Made by a program: the position numbers and the translations under genes. Shown here in pieces: positions 26,091-34,879 of a stretch of 64,000 nt of DNA (within the stretch, counting starts at the first letter, position 1; the number at the start of each line of letters is the position of its first letter). This stretch comes from Streptomyces sp. V3I8 (GTDB taxonomy: Bacteria; Actinomycetota; Actinomycetes; Streptomycetales; Streptomycetaceae): contig NZ_JAUSZL010000002.1 in NCBI RefSeq assembly GCF_030817535.1, positions 5,890,001 to 5,954,000 of the forward strand, given 5' to 3'. Below the pieces are notes generated by a model that was not told the origin of the DNA, searched no databases, and worked only from the letters and a program-made list of their open reading frames with translations.

Positions 26091-29000
26091 TCAGGTGTTG
26101 GGCAGGGCCTGGAGCAGCGGTGCCCAGGACGCCGTGGTCAGTTCGCAGCCCGCGCGGACCAGGCGCTGCCGGTGCGGCTCGGAGCGGGTGTAGCCGAGGA
26201 AGCGCAGCCCGAGGGCCTTCGCCGCGGTCAGCTCGGCGACCGACGAGCCGACCATGACGGCGTCCTTCGGTGTCGCCCCGAGGTGCTCCAGGGCGCGCAG
26301 GAGGCAGTCGGGGTCCGGCATCAGCCGGGTCAGGTCGTTCGCGCGGCCGTGCACACCGCCGGTGACCAGGCCGGTCAGCCTGCCGTGTGCCTGGAGGTAC
26401 TTCCAGACGGCGCTCGGCGCGTTGTCCGCGACGACGGCCGTGCGCCGCCCGAGCGAGTCGAGCGTCGTGATCAGGGCGTCCGAGAACGGCGTGGCCGCGG
26501 CGGCCGACACCGCCCGCTCCTCGATCCGGTTGAGCCGCCGCCGCAGATCGCCGCCCAGCGGATGGCCGGCGAAGGCCCGCAGCAGGTCGAGGGGGTTGAC
26601 GCGTCCCTCCAGCGGTGGCGCGGGCGCGCCCTCCGCGGCCGCCTGCGCGGTCAGCGGCTCGCCGCTCAGCGCGTCCTGCGGGTTCCGCAGCTCGGCGAGC
26701 AGCGCGGTGAGTTCCCGGGTGGCCTGCCGCTCGGCGTCACCCGTGTAGAGGCGGACGAGCGGCCCGTCGAAGCCGATCAGGACGCAGGGGGCCCGCACCA
26801 GGAAGGTGGCCGACCCGTCGGGGGGCGGGGCGGTCGTACGGCGTATCCGGGCCGTCTGACGGGACAGGAGGGCGGGCTGCAGATCATGCTGCGCGGTGGG
26901 CGCGTGGTCGGACAGTCGGACGGGTTGCGGTTCCGCCCCGGGCGTGAGGCGTACCGAGCACGCCACCGAGAGGCCCGGCACCGGCCAGCCGGGCGCCCCG
27001 TCGCGCAGCACGTCGTGCACCGCGTGCTGCGCCGCTCCCGCCCGCTGGAGCGGATGGCGGCGGGTGACGCGGCGCGCCTCCCGCAGCAGGTGGTCGAGGA
27101 GCCGCGCGGAGACCCCGGTCGTCCCGCCGCGTACGAACTCCACCGGGTCGTCGACGTGCCAGGACAGCTCGGCGGACGCGGTGAACGTCCCGCCGCGCGA
27201 GGCCGGCAGGGAGAGCTCGTGGGAGGCCCGGTGCGTGGTGAGGTCGACCTCGTGGTACGTGATGCGGGACCCCGAAGCGGGCGTATCGGCGAACGCCTCG
27301 GGGTCGAAGAGGGCCGGCGGCCCGTCGGAGGGCTGGACGACCACCGCGGTACGCCCGGGTTCGGGGAGGCGGATCGATCCGGCGCGGCGCGTGCTGAACG
27401 GGCCGCGCACCAGGTCGCGCGGCACGGACCCGGGCTCGGGGGCGGGCACCCGGTCCGGGATCTCCAGCCGGCGGTACCAGGCGAGGGGCGGCCCGTCGCC
27501 CGGCCCGGTGTGCAGGGGCCGGAAGCCGGCCGGGCCGGCCGGCAGGTCGCCGGCCGTCAGTTCCTCGTACAGGACCGGGGAGAGGACGACCGCGATGTCG
27601 GACCGTTCCAGGGCGGCCGGGAGGGGGACGCGGGGAGGGCGCGCGGTGTGCCAGAACGTCAGCCGGACCCTGGGCGGGTCCGGCGTCTCCAGGAGGATGT
27701 CGGGCAGATCGCGCAGCGTCGCGTTCAGCACGCCCAGGACGGACGTCCCCGGCGCCGTGAACACGAGGTAGCCGTCGTCGACGGCGTTCATGTCGTACTG
27801 GTCGGAGGTCAGGCCGCCCAGCGAGAGCAGCCAGGTGAGGGTGTGGGAGAGGGTGCTGTGGGCGCCGCGGTGGTCACCGGGGTCCGTGCACTCCATGGTG
27901 ATGGCGGGACGGTTGTCGTCCGGGACGGCGCGCAGCTCGCGGTAGAGCTGCAGCAGGGTGGGGTCCGGCTCGTTGAACCGCCGGTCCTGGAGCGCCTCGT
28001 AGGTCTCGTACGACTCGACGGCCTCGGCGGTACGGCCCTGGGCCTTGAGGGCGAGGATGTGCAGGCGCCGGAAGTCCTCGCGCTCGGGGTGCGAGCGGAG
28101 CAGCTCGCCGAGATCGGTGGCGGCCCGCTCGAACCGGCCGCTCTCCAGGTCGAGTTCGGCGCGGGTGGCGCAGAGGGTGAGGCGCAGGGCGCGCAGCCGG
28201 GTGCGGGTCGCCTGGGCGGCGGGGCCCGGAACGCCGTCGAGGGGGTCGCCGTACCAGAGGTCGAGCGCGCCCTGGACGGCCTCGCGGGCCGCTGCCGGGC
28301 TGCCGTCCTCGCGGTACGCCTCGGCCTTCGCGACGAGCTCCTTGCACTGCTCCAGGTCCACGGTGCGCAGGCCCGCGTGCAGGGCGTACCCGTACGCGGT
28401 GGTGGCGAGCAGCCCGGGGCCCAGGGTGCGGCGCAGGGCGGAGGCGTACGTGGCCAGGAGGCGTTCGGGGTGCCGCGGAGGGCGGTCGCCCCACAGCCCC
28501 TCGGTCAGCTCGTCGTACGTCACGGGCCGGCCGTTGCGCAGGAGGAGCAGGCAGAGCAGGGCCTGCTCCTCGGGCGAGTGGACGGGCGAGTGGACGGATG
28601 AGGGGACGGACGAGGGGACGGACGAGGGGACGGGGGAAGGAGCGGGTGAGGGGACGGGCCGTCGGGCGGACGGCCGGGGGAGGCCGCCCTGCCGGACGCG
28701 TACGGGGCCGAGCAGGCGGTAGTGGGGCCGGTCCGCCGCGACCGCCTCGGCCATCGCGCCGAAGGCGGGGCTCAGGCACAGGTCCTTGCCGCGGCGCCGG
28801 GTCCGCGGGTCCGGTGAGAGCAGGCAGGTGAGGGCGTCGGTGATGCGTTCCCGGTGCTCGGGCGCGATGCCGGGCAGGCTGTCGGAGGTCCCGCCTCCGG
28901 CCAGTTCCCGGAGCATGAGCCCGAGAGCGTGGAGGTCCTTGAGGTCCGCCGGCTCGTTCGGGCCCCGGTCCTGGTCCTGGTCCCGGTCCTGGTCCCGGTC

Positions 29001-31109
29001 CAGCGGGAAGCCGCTGATCCTGACGGTTCCGTCCGCGCCCAGGAGGAGGTGGCCGGGTGCGAGGTGCCCGTGCGACACGCCGCGCGTGTGCAGCGCCTCA
29101 AGACCTTGCGCGGCCTGGTGGACCAGAGGCGCCAGCAGGGCGAAGGGCAGCCGGAAACCGCCCTCGGCCGTGAGGTCGGCCAGGCTGACGCCCTCCACGA
29201 ACTCCGTGACCAGGTACGCCGTCCGCTCCTGCGTGCCGTAGTCGTGCACGGCGATCACGTTCGGGTGCCGCACGCCCGCGAGGGCCCGTGCGGCCTCCAG
29301 GAACCCCTGCCGCCGTTCCGGATCGACGCGGTACCGGTGCACCGCGACGGTCCGGCCGGTCCGGGTGTCCTCGGCCCGCATCAGGTGCCCGCCCCGGCCC
29401 AGGCGCCGTGACAGGCGGTACCTGCCGAGCACGAGTCCGGTGCCGGCGCGCTCCGGCGGGGTTCCGCCCAGCCGTCGTACGCTCTCCTCGCGCACCGCGG
29501 CGAACGGTTCGCCGTCGGCCGTGGCGTTCCCGGGCCCCGGCACCGAGACGCGGAACTCACCGGCGGCCACTCCGGCGCGTACGTCGATCAACGCTCCGAT
29601 CCTGGAAAGGAGTTCGGAGGTCCTGCCATATGCGGTGCGGGGCAGCGTGCGCAGCAGCAGCTCCCGTACGCCGGGCCGGAAGGCGTACGAGCCGGCCGCA
29701 CCCGGGACCGCGGTCAGCGCGCCGCTGAGGATCACCTCGGCCAGGTGCTGCGGCCGGGGGTTCTTCTCGATCGCCGCGTGGACGAGCCGCATCACCGGCA
29801 ACTCCGCCGGCCCCACCGCCAGATGACCGGCCAGCCGGAAGGCCTCGGGGGAGGCGAGCGAGCGGAACCGCAGCAGGAGCTCCTCGGGGGAGAGCCGCTC
29901 GACGTCGCCGCGGCCCCGCTCGTCGACCGGCGCGACCGGCGGGGCGGCGCCCAGCAGGCCCACCGCGCCCGGCAGCCGCCCGCCGCCCGCCACCAGCGAC
30001 GACCAGTTCGCCAGCCAGGCCGGCGAGGCCTCGAGCACCGGGAGCGGGAGCGGGACCGGCAGCATGCCGTGCGGCCTGCTGCCGGGCGCGCCGAGTGCGT
30101 CGAGCGCGTACGAGTCCACGGTGTACGCCGCGTTGGGCGCCGCGGGGCCCGGTGCGGCGATCCGGGCCGTGGTGGCCGGCAGGGCGGTGGTGCGCCACAG
30201 GCGTTCCGGCAGCGGCTGGACCAGGGCGACCGGCATGCTCGCCGACCAGCGGCGCAGGGTGGCGTACCAGCGGGTGCCCGCCGGGCCGTCCCGCCACTGC
30301 GGGCCCATGCAGTCGCTGATCAGGAGCGTGACCGTGCGGCCGTCGGCGAACGACTCCTGCGAGCCGGGACGGCGGACCGTGCCGTCGGTCTCCAGGCGGT
30401 GCAGTTCCACCGTGCGGAAGACGCCCGACTGGGCCAGGACCGCGTGCAGTTCGCGGACGAGCGGACGCCAGACGGGCATGGTCGGGCCGGTGTCGTGCAC
30501 GAGGTGGAGCGTCAGCCAGCGCTCCCTCTGCGGGCGCAGCACGGGCAGCCAGGACCGGGGGGCCGCGCCCAGGCGGGCGATGCGCTGTGCTGTCGCCGCC
30601 TCGTCCAGTTCCCGGCCGACGGGAGCGGGGACGCTCCGCTTCAGGGGGCGCAGGGCGCGCTGGAGCGCGAGGGGGTGGGGGAGCATCGGCGGGACCGGGG
30701 CCAGGAGGGAGGTGTAGGTGCCTGCGCCTTTGCCTGTACCTGTGCCTGTGTCTTTGCCGGTGGTGGGTTTCCGTCCGGCGGGGAGGCGGAGGGGGACGCG
30801 GGTGTCCGTCGGTGCGGGGGGCGGGTCGGCGGGGCCGGTCGGATCGACGGAGTCGCGGGTGCCGGGGGCGCGGAGGGTGCCGGGGCCGGGCTGTGGGCCG
30901 GCTACGGGCCGGTGGGGGCTCGTCGCCGGGTTCCCCGCGTCCTCGGGAACGGTGGGGTGGCCCGGGTCCGTACGGGGGGCGGGCGCCGGCAAGTGCCGGG
31001 ACAGCCAGAGGAGTTCGGCCAGTTCCACCGGGGTCGGGGGGCGGCCGTCGCCGGCCCGGACCAGCAGTTCGGCCAGGTGGGCGACGCCCGTGGAGGCGTC
31101 AGAACTCAT
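26091..31109 (-). CDS. Giant multidomain protein: vWA-like, pseudokinase, BTAD, cyclase-like, degenerate HAD
   Basis: A 1672-residue cytosolic protein, related to SAV_2336-type N-terminal proteins. Order by residue: N-terminal helical region 1-40; disordered Pro/Gly linker; vWA-like Rossmann region about 197-300 (LTLHLVHDTGPTM at the MIDAS position, VTLLISDCMG); helical region; Ser/Thr kinase fold about 561-780; winged helix plus BTAD of the AfsR/SARP type about 797-1065; a nucleotidyl-cyclase-like region about 1068-1215 (VDDGYLVFTAPG); a band-7-like region about 1280-1390; HAD fold about 1440-1672. The kinase lacks every catalytic residue (VAIK Lys is His, HRD is HGH, DFG is SGF) and the HAD motifs are GFDGPLV and MVGSSVAEL, without the usual Asp. 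It overlaps the MoxR gene by 11 bases. Probably the signalling or effector platform of a MoxR-VMAP system. Confidence 0.85.
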   Translation of the reverse strand: MSSDASTGVAHLAELLVRAGDGRPPTPVELAELLWLSRHLPAPAPRTDPGHPTVPEDAGNPATSPHRPVAGPQPGPGTLRAPGTRDSVDPTGPADPPPAPTDTRVPLRLPAGRKPTTGKDTGTGTGKGAGTYTSLLAPVPPMLPHPLALQRALRPLKRSVPAPVGRELDEAATAQRIARLGAAPRSWLPVLRPQRERWLTLHLVHDTGPTMPVWRPLVRELHAVLAQSGVFRTVELHRLETDGTVRRPGSQESFADGRTVTLLISDCMGPQWRDGPAGTRWYATLRRWSASMPVALVQPLPERLWRTTALPATTARIAAPGPAAPNAAYTVDSYALDALGAPGSRPHGMLPVPLPLPVLEASPAWLANWSSLVAGGGRLPGAVGLLGAAPPVAPVDERGRGDVERLSPEELLLRFRSLASPEAFRLAGHLAVGPAELPVMRLVHAAIEKNPRPQHLAEVILSGALTAVPGAAGSYAFRPGVRELLLRTLPRTAYGRTSELLSRIGALIDVRAGVAAGEFRVSVPGPGNATADGEPFAAVREESVRRLGGTPPERAGTGLVLGRYRLSRRLGRGGHLMRAEDTRTGRTVAVHRYRVDPERRQGFLEAARALAGVRHPNVIAVHDYGTQERTAYLVTEFVEGVSLADLTAEGGFRLPFALLAPLVHQAAQGLEALHTRGVSHGHLAPGHLLLGADGTVRISGFPLDRDQDRDQDQDRGPNEPADLKDLHALGLMLRELAGGGTSDSLPGIAPEHRERITDALTCLLSPDPRTRRRGKDLCLSPAFGAMAEAVAADRPHYRLLGPVRVRQGGLPRPSARRPVPSPAPSPVPSSVPSSVPSSVHSPVHSPEEQALLCLLLLRNGRPVTYDELTEGLWGDRPPRHPERLLATYASALRRTLGPGLLATTAYGYALHAGLRTVDLEQCKELVAKAEAYREDGSPAAAREAVQGALDLWYGDPLDGVPGPAAQATRTRLRALRLTLCATRAELDLESGRFERAATDLGELLRSHPEREDFRRLHILALKAQGRTAEAVESYETYEALQDRRFNEPDPTLLQLYRELRAVPDDNRPAITMECTDPGDHRGAHSTLSHTLTWLLSLGGLTSDQYDMNAVDDGYLVFTAPGTSVLGVLNATLRDLPDILLETPDPPRVRLTFWHTARPPRVPLPAALERSDIAVVLSPVLYEELTAGDLPAGPAGFRPLHTGPGDGPPLAWYRRLEIPDRVPAPEPGSVPRDLVRGPFSTRRAGSIRLPEPGRTAVVVQPSDGPPALFDPEAFADTPASGSRITYHEVDLTTHRASHELSLPASRGGTFTASAELSWHVDDPVEFVRGGTTGVSARLLDHLLREARRVTRRHPLQRAGAAQHAVHDVLRDGAPGWPVPGLSVACSVRLTPGAEPQPVRLSDHAPTAQHDLQPALLSRQTARIRRTTAPPPDGSATFLVRAPCVLIGFDGPLVRLYTGDAERQATRELTALLAELRNPQDALSGEPLTAQAAAEGAPAPPLEGRVNPLDLLRAFAGHPLGGDLRRRLNRIEERAVSAAAATPFSDALITTLDSLGRRTAVVADNAPSAVWKYLQAHGRLTGLVTGGVHGRANDLTRLMPDPDCLLRALEHLGATPKDAVMVGSSVAELTAAKALGLRFLGYTRSEPHRQRLVRAGCELTTASWAPLLQALPNT

Positions 31110-32211
31110 CCGGTTCCTCTCCCGTGCGGCTCAGGTACGGCATCAGCTGCTCGGCCAGTTCGTCGCGCGACGACGCGTCGATGCCCGCCACTCCCGTGAG
31201 GTAGATCGCGTTGAGCAACTGGTCCGTGGCGAGCTCGCCCCCGGTTCCGCGGTCGAGGAACCGGGCGATCAACTCGCGGGCGTACGCGTCCGGTTCGCCC
31301 AGGTGGGCACGGACGATGTGCTCCAGGTGGTCGGCGCGCGGCTGGTGCAGTTCGAGGCGGACGCAGCGCCGGAGGAAGGCGGGCGGGAACTCCCGTTCCC
31401 CGTTGCTGGTGAGGACCACGAAGGGGAAGGCCCGGCAGCGGACCCGGCCGCGCGCGACCTCGACCCGTTCGTCCGTGCCGTCGATCATGACCTCGGCGGC
31501 CGGGGTGTGCCGGGCCGAACGGACCAGCTCGGGGATCTCGTACTGGCCCTCCTCCAGGATGTTGAGCAGGTCGTTCGGCAGATCCAGGTCGCTCTTGTCG
31601 ATCTCGTCGATCAGCAGTGCGCGCGGGCGGCCGTACGGGAGGAGGGCCGTGCCGAGTGGGCCGAGCCGCAGGTGGTCCTGCAGCTCGCTGTCGGCGGCGA
31701 GTCCGCTGCCGGTCGGGAGACCGTGGCCGGTCGGGAGACCGTGGCCGGTCGGGAGACCGTGGCCGGGTGAGGGCTTGGGATCCGGCCGGGTCTCGCCGTC
31801 GGGGCGGACGTCGCGCGCGGCCGCGTACAGGCGGGACAGCGGGTCGTACTGGTACAGCCCGTCGTGCAGGGTGGTGCGGCTCGTGATGTTCCAGCGCAGG
31901 ACCGGGCCCAGCCGCAGCTCCCGCGCGACCGCGTACGCCAGGCTCGACTTGCCGCTGCCCGGCGGTCCCGTCACGAGGAGGGGCCGGCGCAGGTAGAGGG
32001 CTGCGTTGACGAGCTGCACGGCGCGGTCCGTGGCGCGGTAGGTGCGGGCGCGGTGCCGGCGGTCCGGGGACGTGGCCGAGGTGTCGTCGGCCTCGGCGGG
32101 CGTCGCCAGCTCCGGGCCGCCGTCGAAGTCGCGCCAGGGCGGTGGCGCGGGCAGCTCGGCGATGCCGTCGTGGGGCTCGCTCGAACCCGTGTAGACGGGC
32201 CACAGGGACAT
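31099..32211 (-). CDS. MoxR-type AAA+ ATPase
   Basis: A 370-residue AAA+ protein. Walker A is GPPGSGKS (82-89), Walker B ALLIDEIDKS (198-207), sensor 1 VVLTSNGEREFPPAFLRRC with the arginine finger. An insert of about 45 residues between alpha/beta elements contains three GHGLPT units from an 18-bp tandem repeat. MoxR ATPases act as chaperones that remodel partner proteins carrying vWA domains. The vWA-like partner here is the downstream giant protein, whose start overlaps this gene, and the upstream protease-VMAP gene ends 72 bases before its start. Confidence 0.93.
   Translation of the reverse strand: MSLWPVYTGSSEPHDGIAELPAPPPWRDFDGGPELATPAEADDTSATSPDRRHRARTYRATDRAVQLVNAALYLRRPLLVTGPPGSGKSSLAYAVARELRLGPVLRWNITSRTTLHDGLYQYDPLSRLYAAARDVRPDGETRPDPKPSPGHGLPTGHGLPTGHGLPTGSGLAADSELQDHLRLGPLGTALLPYGRPRALLIDEIDKSDLDLPNDLLNILEEGQYEIPELVRSARHTPAAEVMIDGTDERVEVARGRVRCRAFPFVVLTSNGEREFPPAFLRRCVRLELHQPRADHLEHIVRAHLGEPDAYARELIARFLDRGTGGELATDQLLNAIYLTGVAGIDASSRDELAEQLMPYLSRTGEEPDEF
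31711..31764. repeat. Three exact 18-bp tandem repeats inside the MoxR gene
   Basis: GGTCGGGAGACCGTGGCC is repeated at 31711, 31729 and 31747 without mismatch. It is in frame and encodes GHGLPT units of the variable insert in the ATPase. Confidence 0.97.
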
Positions 32212-32283
32212 GGTCTCTCCGAACGTGTTCCGGTGTGCGGTCCGGCGGCTTCGGTACGGCCCCGGTAGGGTCGGGGCGGTGGT

Positions 32284-34167
32284 TCAGCCGACCGGGTTGT
32301 GCAGGTAACCGACGGGGTCAGGCAGGCATTCGGGGTCCTCCCACAGCAGAGCCAGGTCGTACGCCCAGTGCGGTTCCGTGGCGTCCGAGGCGTACGCCGA
32401 CTCGCGCAACTCGTGTACGTGATAAGGAAGTTCGCGGGCCGACAGGCCCGCGAGGTGTTCGGTCAGCCGGTCCAGGAACGCCGAACCCCGGCAGTCCTGC
32501 GACGCCCCGCACCGGTGCTCGCCCCGGCAGCCGGTGCGCGGCCACAGCATCACCGGCACCGCCGCGTTCAGGCTCGCCTGGAACAGCCGCCGCACACCGT
32601 CCGCGCGCGGCGGCGTACCGAAGCCCACCATGTCGGCGTCGCGGCGCAGCCCGATGGTCAGTTTCACCTGGTCCTGGCCGACGGACCAGCAGTCGATGCG
32701 GTGCAGCCGCGGCGCGGGCCGCGCGTCCAGGTACTGCCACTTCTGGCGCAGCTTGTGCTGCAGGCCGCCGCTGCGCCGCCGTTCCAGGTCCATCACGACG
32801 AGCGGGGCGAAGGAGCCGAGCGGGCTGTCGTCGTCGGCGCTGCGCTTCCAGTGCGCCACGTCCGCGTTGAGCCAGCGCCTCGGCAGCACGAAGGCGAGCA
32901 GCTCCCGGGCTCCGGGTTCGAGCTCGTGGTACGCCTCGTCGATCCGCTCCAGCGCGTAGGGGCGTACGCGCTCGACGGGGAGGCGGCGGGAGCCCACCAC
33001 GCGCCGGTGCCCGTTGTTGTACGCGGAGACCTCGACGAGGAAGTGGTGGTCGCCGGACCCGCTCTGGGCGATCTCCACGAGGATGGGGGACCAGGCGGCG
33101 GCCCGGTCCTGTGGTGCCCCGTGCCGGACCGCGGCTGTGGTGGCGGCCGCGTTCGTGGCTGCGGTCGCGGTCGCGGTCGCGGACATGGAGGTGGAGGCGG
33201 CTGTGGTCGTGGCCGGTGCCATGGGCCAGGCGCGCAGGGCCGTGCGCATGGGGCGGTCGTCGACGAAGTCGGCGAGGCGCTGGGTGAAGCGGGTGGCGGC
33301 GGTGGGGTCCGGGACCTCGGAGAGGAGGTACCAGGCCGCGTCCCAGAGAGAGGTGAAGCCGTGCGGGAGCGGCGGGCCGAGAGGGCCCACCGCGTCGGAG
33401 TACAGCCGCTCCGGGCTGTACCCGGGGGTGGGCCGGTCGCGGAGGGTGCCCGGCCGCGCCCCGGGTGGCCGGGGGTCGCGTTGTCCCGGTTCTTCCGGCC
33501 GCTCCGGTTGTTCCAGCCGCTCCAGCAGGTGTCTGAGACGTTCCTTCTGGTGCTGGGTGTGGCCGGGGGTGGGGATCAGGTCCGCCAGGCGGGGCCAGTA
33601 GCGGGCCATCACCCGGGCGGGCAGCATGCGGCCGTTGCGGATCTCGGGGCTGCGGGCGGCGGCCGAGACCATGCCGACGACCTGCCCGGTGTCCGCGAGG
33701 GCCACCGCGGCGCCGCTGAAGCCCGGCACGAGCGGCTGGCCGTGCGCGGCCCACGCCTCCAGCTGGACCCACTCGCCCGCGATCAACTGGTCGGCCGTCG
33801 CCCGGTACTCGGCGAGCGTCCCCTCGTCGTACCGCTTCGGGAAGCCGTACGCGAGGAGCCTTCGCGGGGGGTCGCCGTAGGCGTCGCCGGGTGCCGCGAA
33901 CTCCGCGGGCTTCATCGGTACCGGCCGGTCCAGCTCCAGTACGGCCAGATCCCCGGGGTCGCTCTCGCGGCCGTCCCAGCCGCCGTGCGCGACCACCCGG
34001 GCGGGGACCTCCTCGTAGCCGCCGTGCGCGAAGGACACCGCGACCGTCTCGGTGTCACCGCGCGCGACGACGTGGGCGCAGGTCAGGACGTGCTGCTCGG
34101 TGACGAGGAAACCGGCGCCGGTGTCCCGTCCGCAGCTGATTCTCGCGTGCCAGGAAGCGCTGGTCAT
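32284..34167 (-). CDS. Trypsin-like serine protease fused to a VMAP-C-like domain
   Basis: A 627-residue protein. The N-terminal S1-type protease has triad H32 (LTCAHVV), D73 (GDLAVLEL) and S151 (VPGFSGAAV), with no signal peptide, so it would act in the cytoplasm. A charged Pro-rich linker, a helical segment (LPHGFTSLWDAAWYLL), and a Thr/Ala low-complexity stretch near residues 325-360 follow. The C-terminal 260 residues (EVSAYNNGHRRVVGSRRLP.., then WAYDLALLWEDPECLPD) resemble the VMAP-C domain of vWA-MoxR-associated proteins. The ATG overlaps the stop of the upstream small gene as ATGA. Likely the protease effector or regulator of a conflict system. Confidence 0.85.
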   Translation of the reverse strand: MTSASWHARISCGRDTGAGFLVTEQHVLTCAHVVARGDTETVAVSFAHGGYEEVPARVVAHGGWDGRESDPGDLAVLELDRPVPMKPAEFAAPGDAYGDPPRRLLAYGFPKRYDEGTLAEYRATADQLIAGEWVQLEAWAAHGQPLVPGFSGAAVALADTGQVVGMVSAAARSPEIRNGRMLPARVMARYWPRLADLIPTPGHTQHQKERLRHLLERLEQPERPEEPGQRDPRPPGARPGTLRDRPTPGYSPERLYSDAVGPLGPPLPHGFTSLWDAAWYLLSEVPDPTAATRFTQRLADFVDDRPMRTALRAWPMAPATTTAASTSMSATATATAATNAAATTAAVRHGAPQDRAAAWSPILVEIAQSGSGDHHFLVEVSAYNNGHRRVVGSRRLPVERVRPYALERIDEAYHELEPGARELLAFVLPRRWLNADVAHWKRSADDDSPLGSFAPLVVMDLERRRSGGLQHKLRQKWQYLDARPAPRLHRIDCWSVGQDQVKLTIGLRRDADMVGFGTPPRADGVRRLFQASLNAAVPVMLWPRTGCRGEHRCGASQDCRGSAFLDRLTEHLAGLSARELPYHVHELRESAYASDATEPHWAYDLALLWEDPECLPDPVGYLHNPVG

Positions 34168-34547
34168 GAGCGCGGGGCGCCTCCCGGCCGGGCGCCGGGC
34201 GACTGCTCCGGCGACCAGGACAGCTTGACCAGGAGATGGCCCTCGACCGCGCTCTTGGCGATCAGCGCCCCCGCCTCCGCGGTGAGTTTCACCCCGAACT
34301 CGATCTCCACGGAGTCGGGCCGCAGCGAGCCGTCGCGGAAGACCCGCAGCGCGGACTCGGCGGCCGCCCGTACTCCCTCCAGGGAACCCTCGAACGTGCG
34401 GGCCGCCGGGACCGTGCCGTCCGCGCGTGCCACCAGGCGGGAGCCCGACCCGTCCTCGGCCCCCTCGACGACGATCACCGCCCCGTCGTCGGTCTTGAAC
34501 TCCACCAGTCCGTCCATGCTGTCGGCGAAACCCCCGTAGTCCGTCAC
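34164..34547 (-). CDS. Trypsin-co-occurring domain (trypco1, CU044_2847-like) protein
   Basis: A 127-residue protein with no signal peptide. It is a compact alpha/beta domain: GLVEFKTDDGAVIVVEG and a central SLEGVRAAAESALRVFRD helix, then VEIEFGVKLTAEAGALIAKS, which is the conserved end of trypco1 proteins, followed by HLLVKLSW. The family occurs beside trypsin-like proteases in predicted conflict operons and may bind or restrain the protease. GTG start at 34547 after an AAGGTG box; its stop is fused ATGA to the protease gene. It is the first gene of the four-gene operon. Confidence 0.82.
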   Translation of the reverse strand: MTDYGGFADSMDGLVEFKTDDGAVIVVEGAEDGSGSRLVARADGTVPAARTFEGSLEGVRAAAESALRVFRDGSLRPDSVEIEFGVKLTAEAGALIAKSAVEGHLLVKLSWSPEQSPGARPGGAPRS

Positions 34548-34620
34548 CGATGAACACCTTCATTGTCACGGACGGTGCCTGACGCTGTCGCGGTTTCCCC
34601 GGGGCGCTCACCCTTTCACT

Positions 34621-34650
34621 GGCGCAAAACCGCCAGGGCGGCTTTGCGCC
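34621..34650. promoter_or_regulatory. Inverted repeat upstream of the conflict-type operon
   Basis: GGCGCAAAACCGCC (34621-34634) pairs with GGCGGCTTTGCGCC (34637-34650) with one mismatch and a two-base gap, 74 bases before the GTG of the first gene. AT-containing arms in a GC-rich spacer suggest an operator, but it could also be a terminator hairpin. Confidence 0.6.
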
Positions 34651-34812
34651 GGAGTTCACCGGAGTCCACCGGGGTCCGCCGTCGACGCGGGAGGAGGGCG
34701 GACGTTCCGGCGGGGCTCACCCGCCGGAAGGGGACCGACACAGTCCGGCTCGGCGGGCGGGTCCGCGTCGATATGGCCGAAAGCAACGCCCGGCGGCGGC
34801 ACGCCGAGTGTG

Positions 34813-34843
34813 CCGCAGCGACACGGACCACGTGTCGCTGCGG
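34813..34843 (-). terminator. Stem-loop after the carboxyltransferase gene
   Basis: CCGCAGCGACACG (34813-34825) is the perfect complement of 34831-34843, closed by a GACCA loop. It lies 37 bases downstream of the stop of the carboxyltransferase gene and isolates the malonate unit from the protease operon. The 332-base spacer 34548-34879 holds only this and the inverted repeat at 34621. Confidence 0.8.
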
Positions 34844-34879
34844 GCCCCGGCGCCGGGCGGTGGGTGTCCGGTGTCCCGG

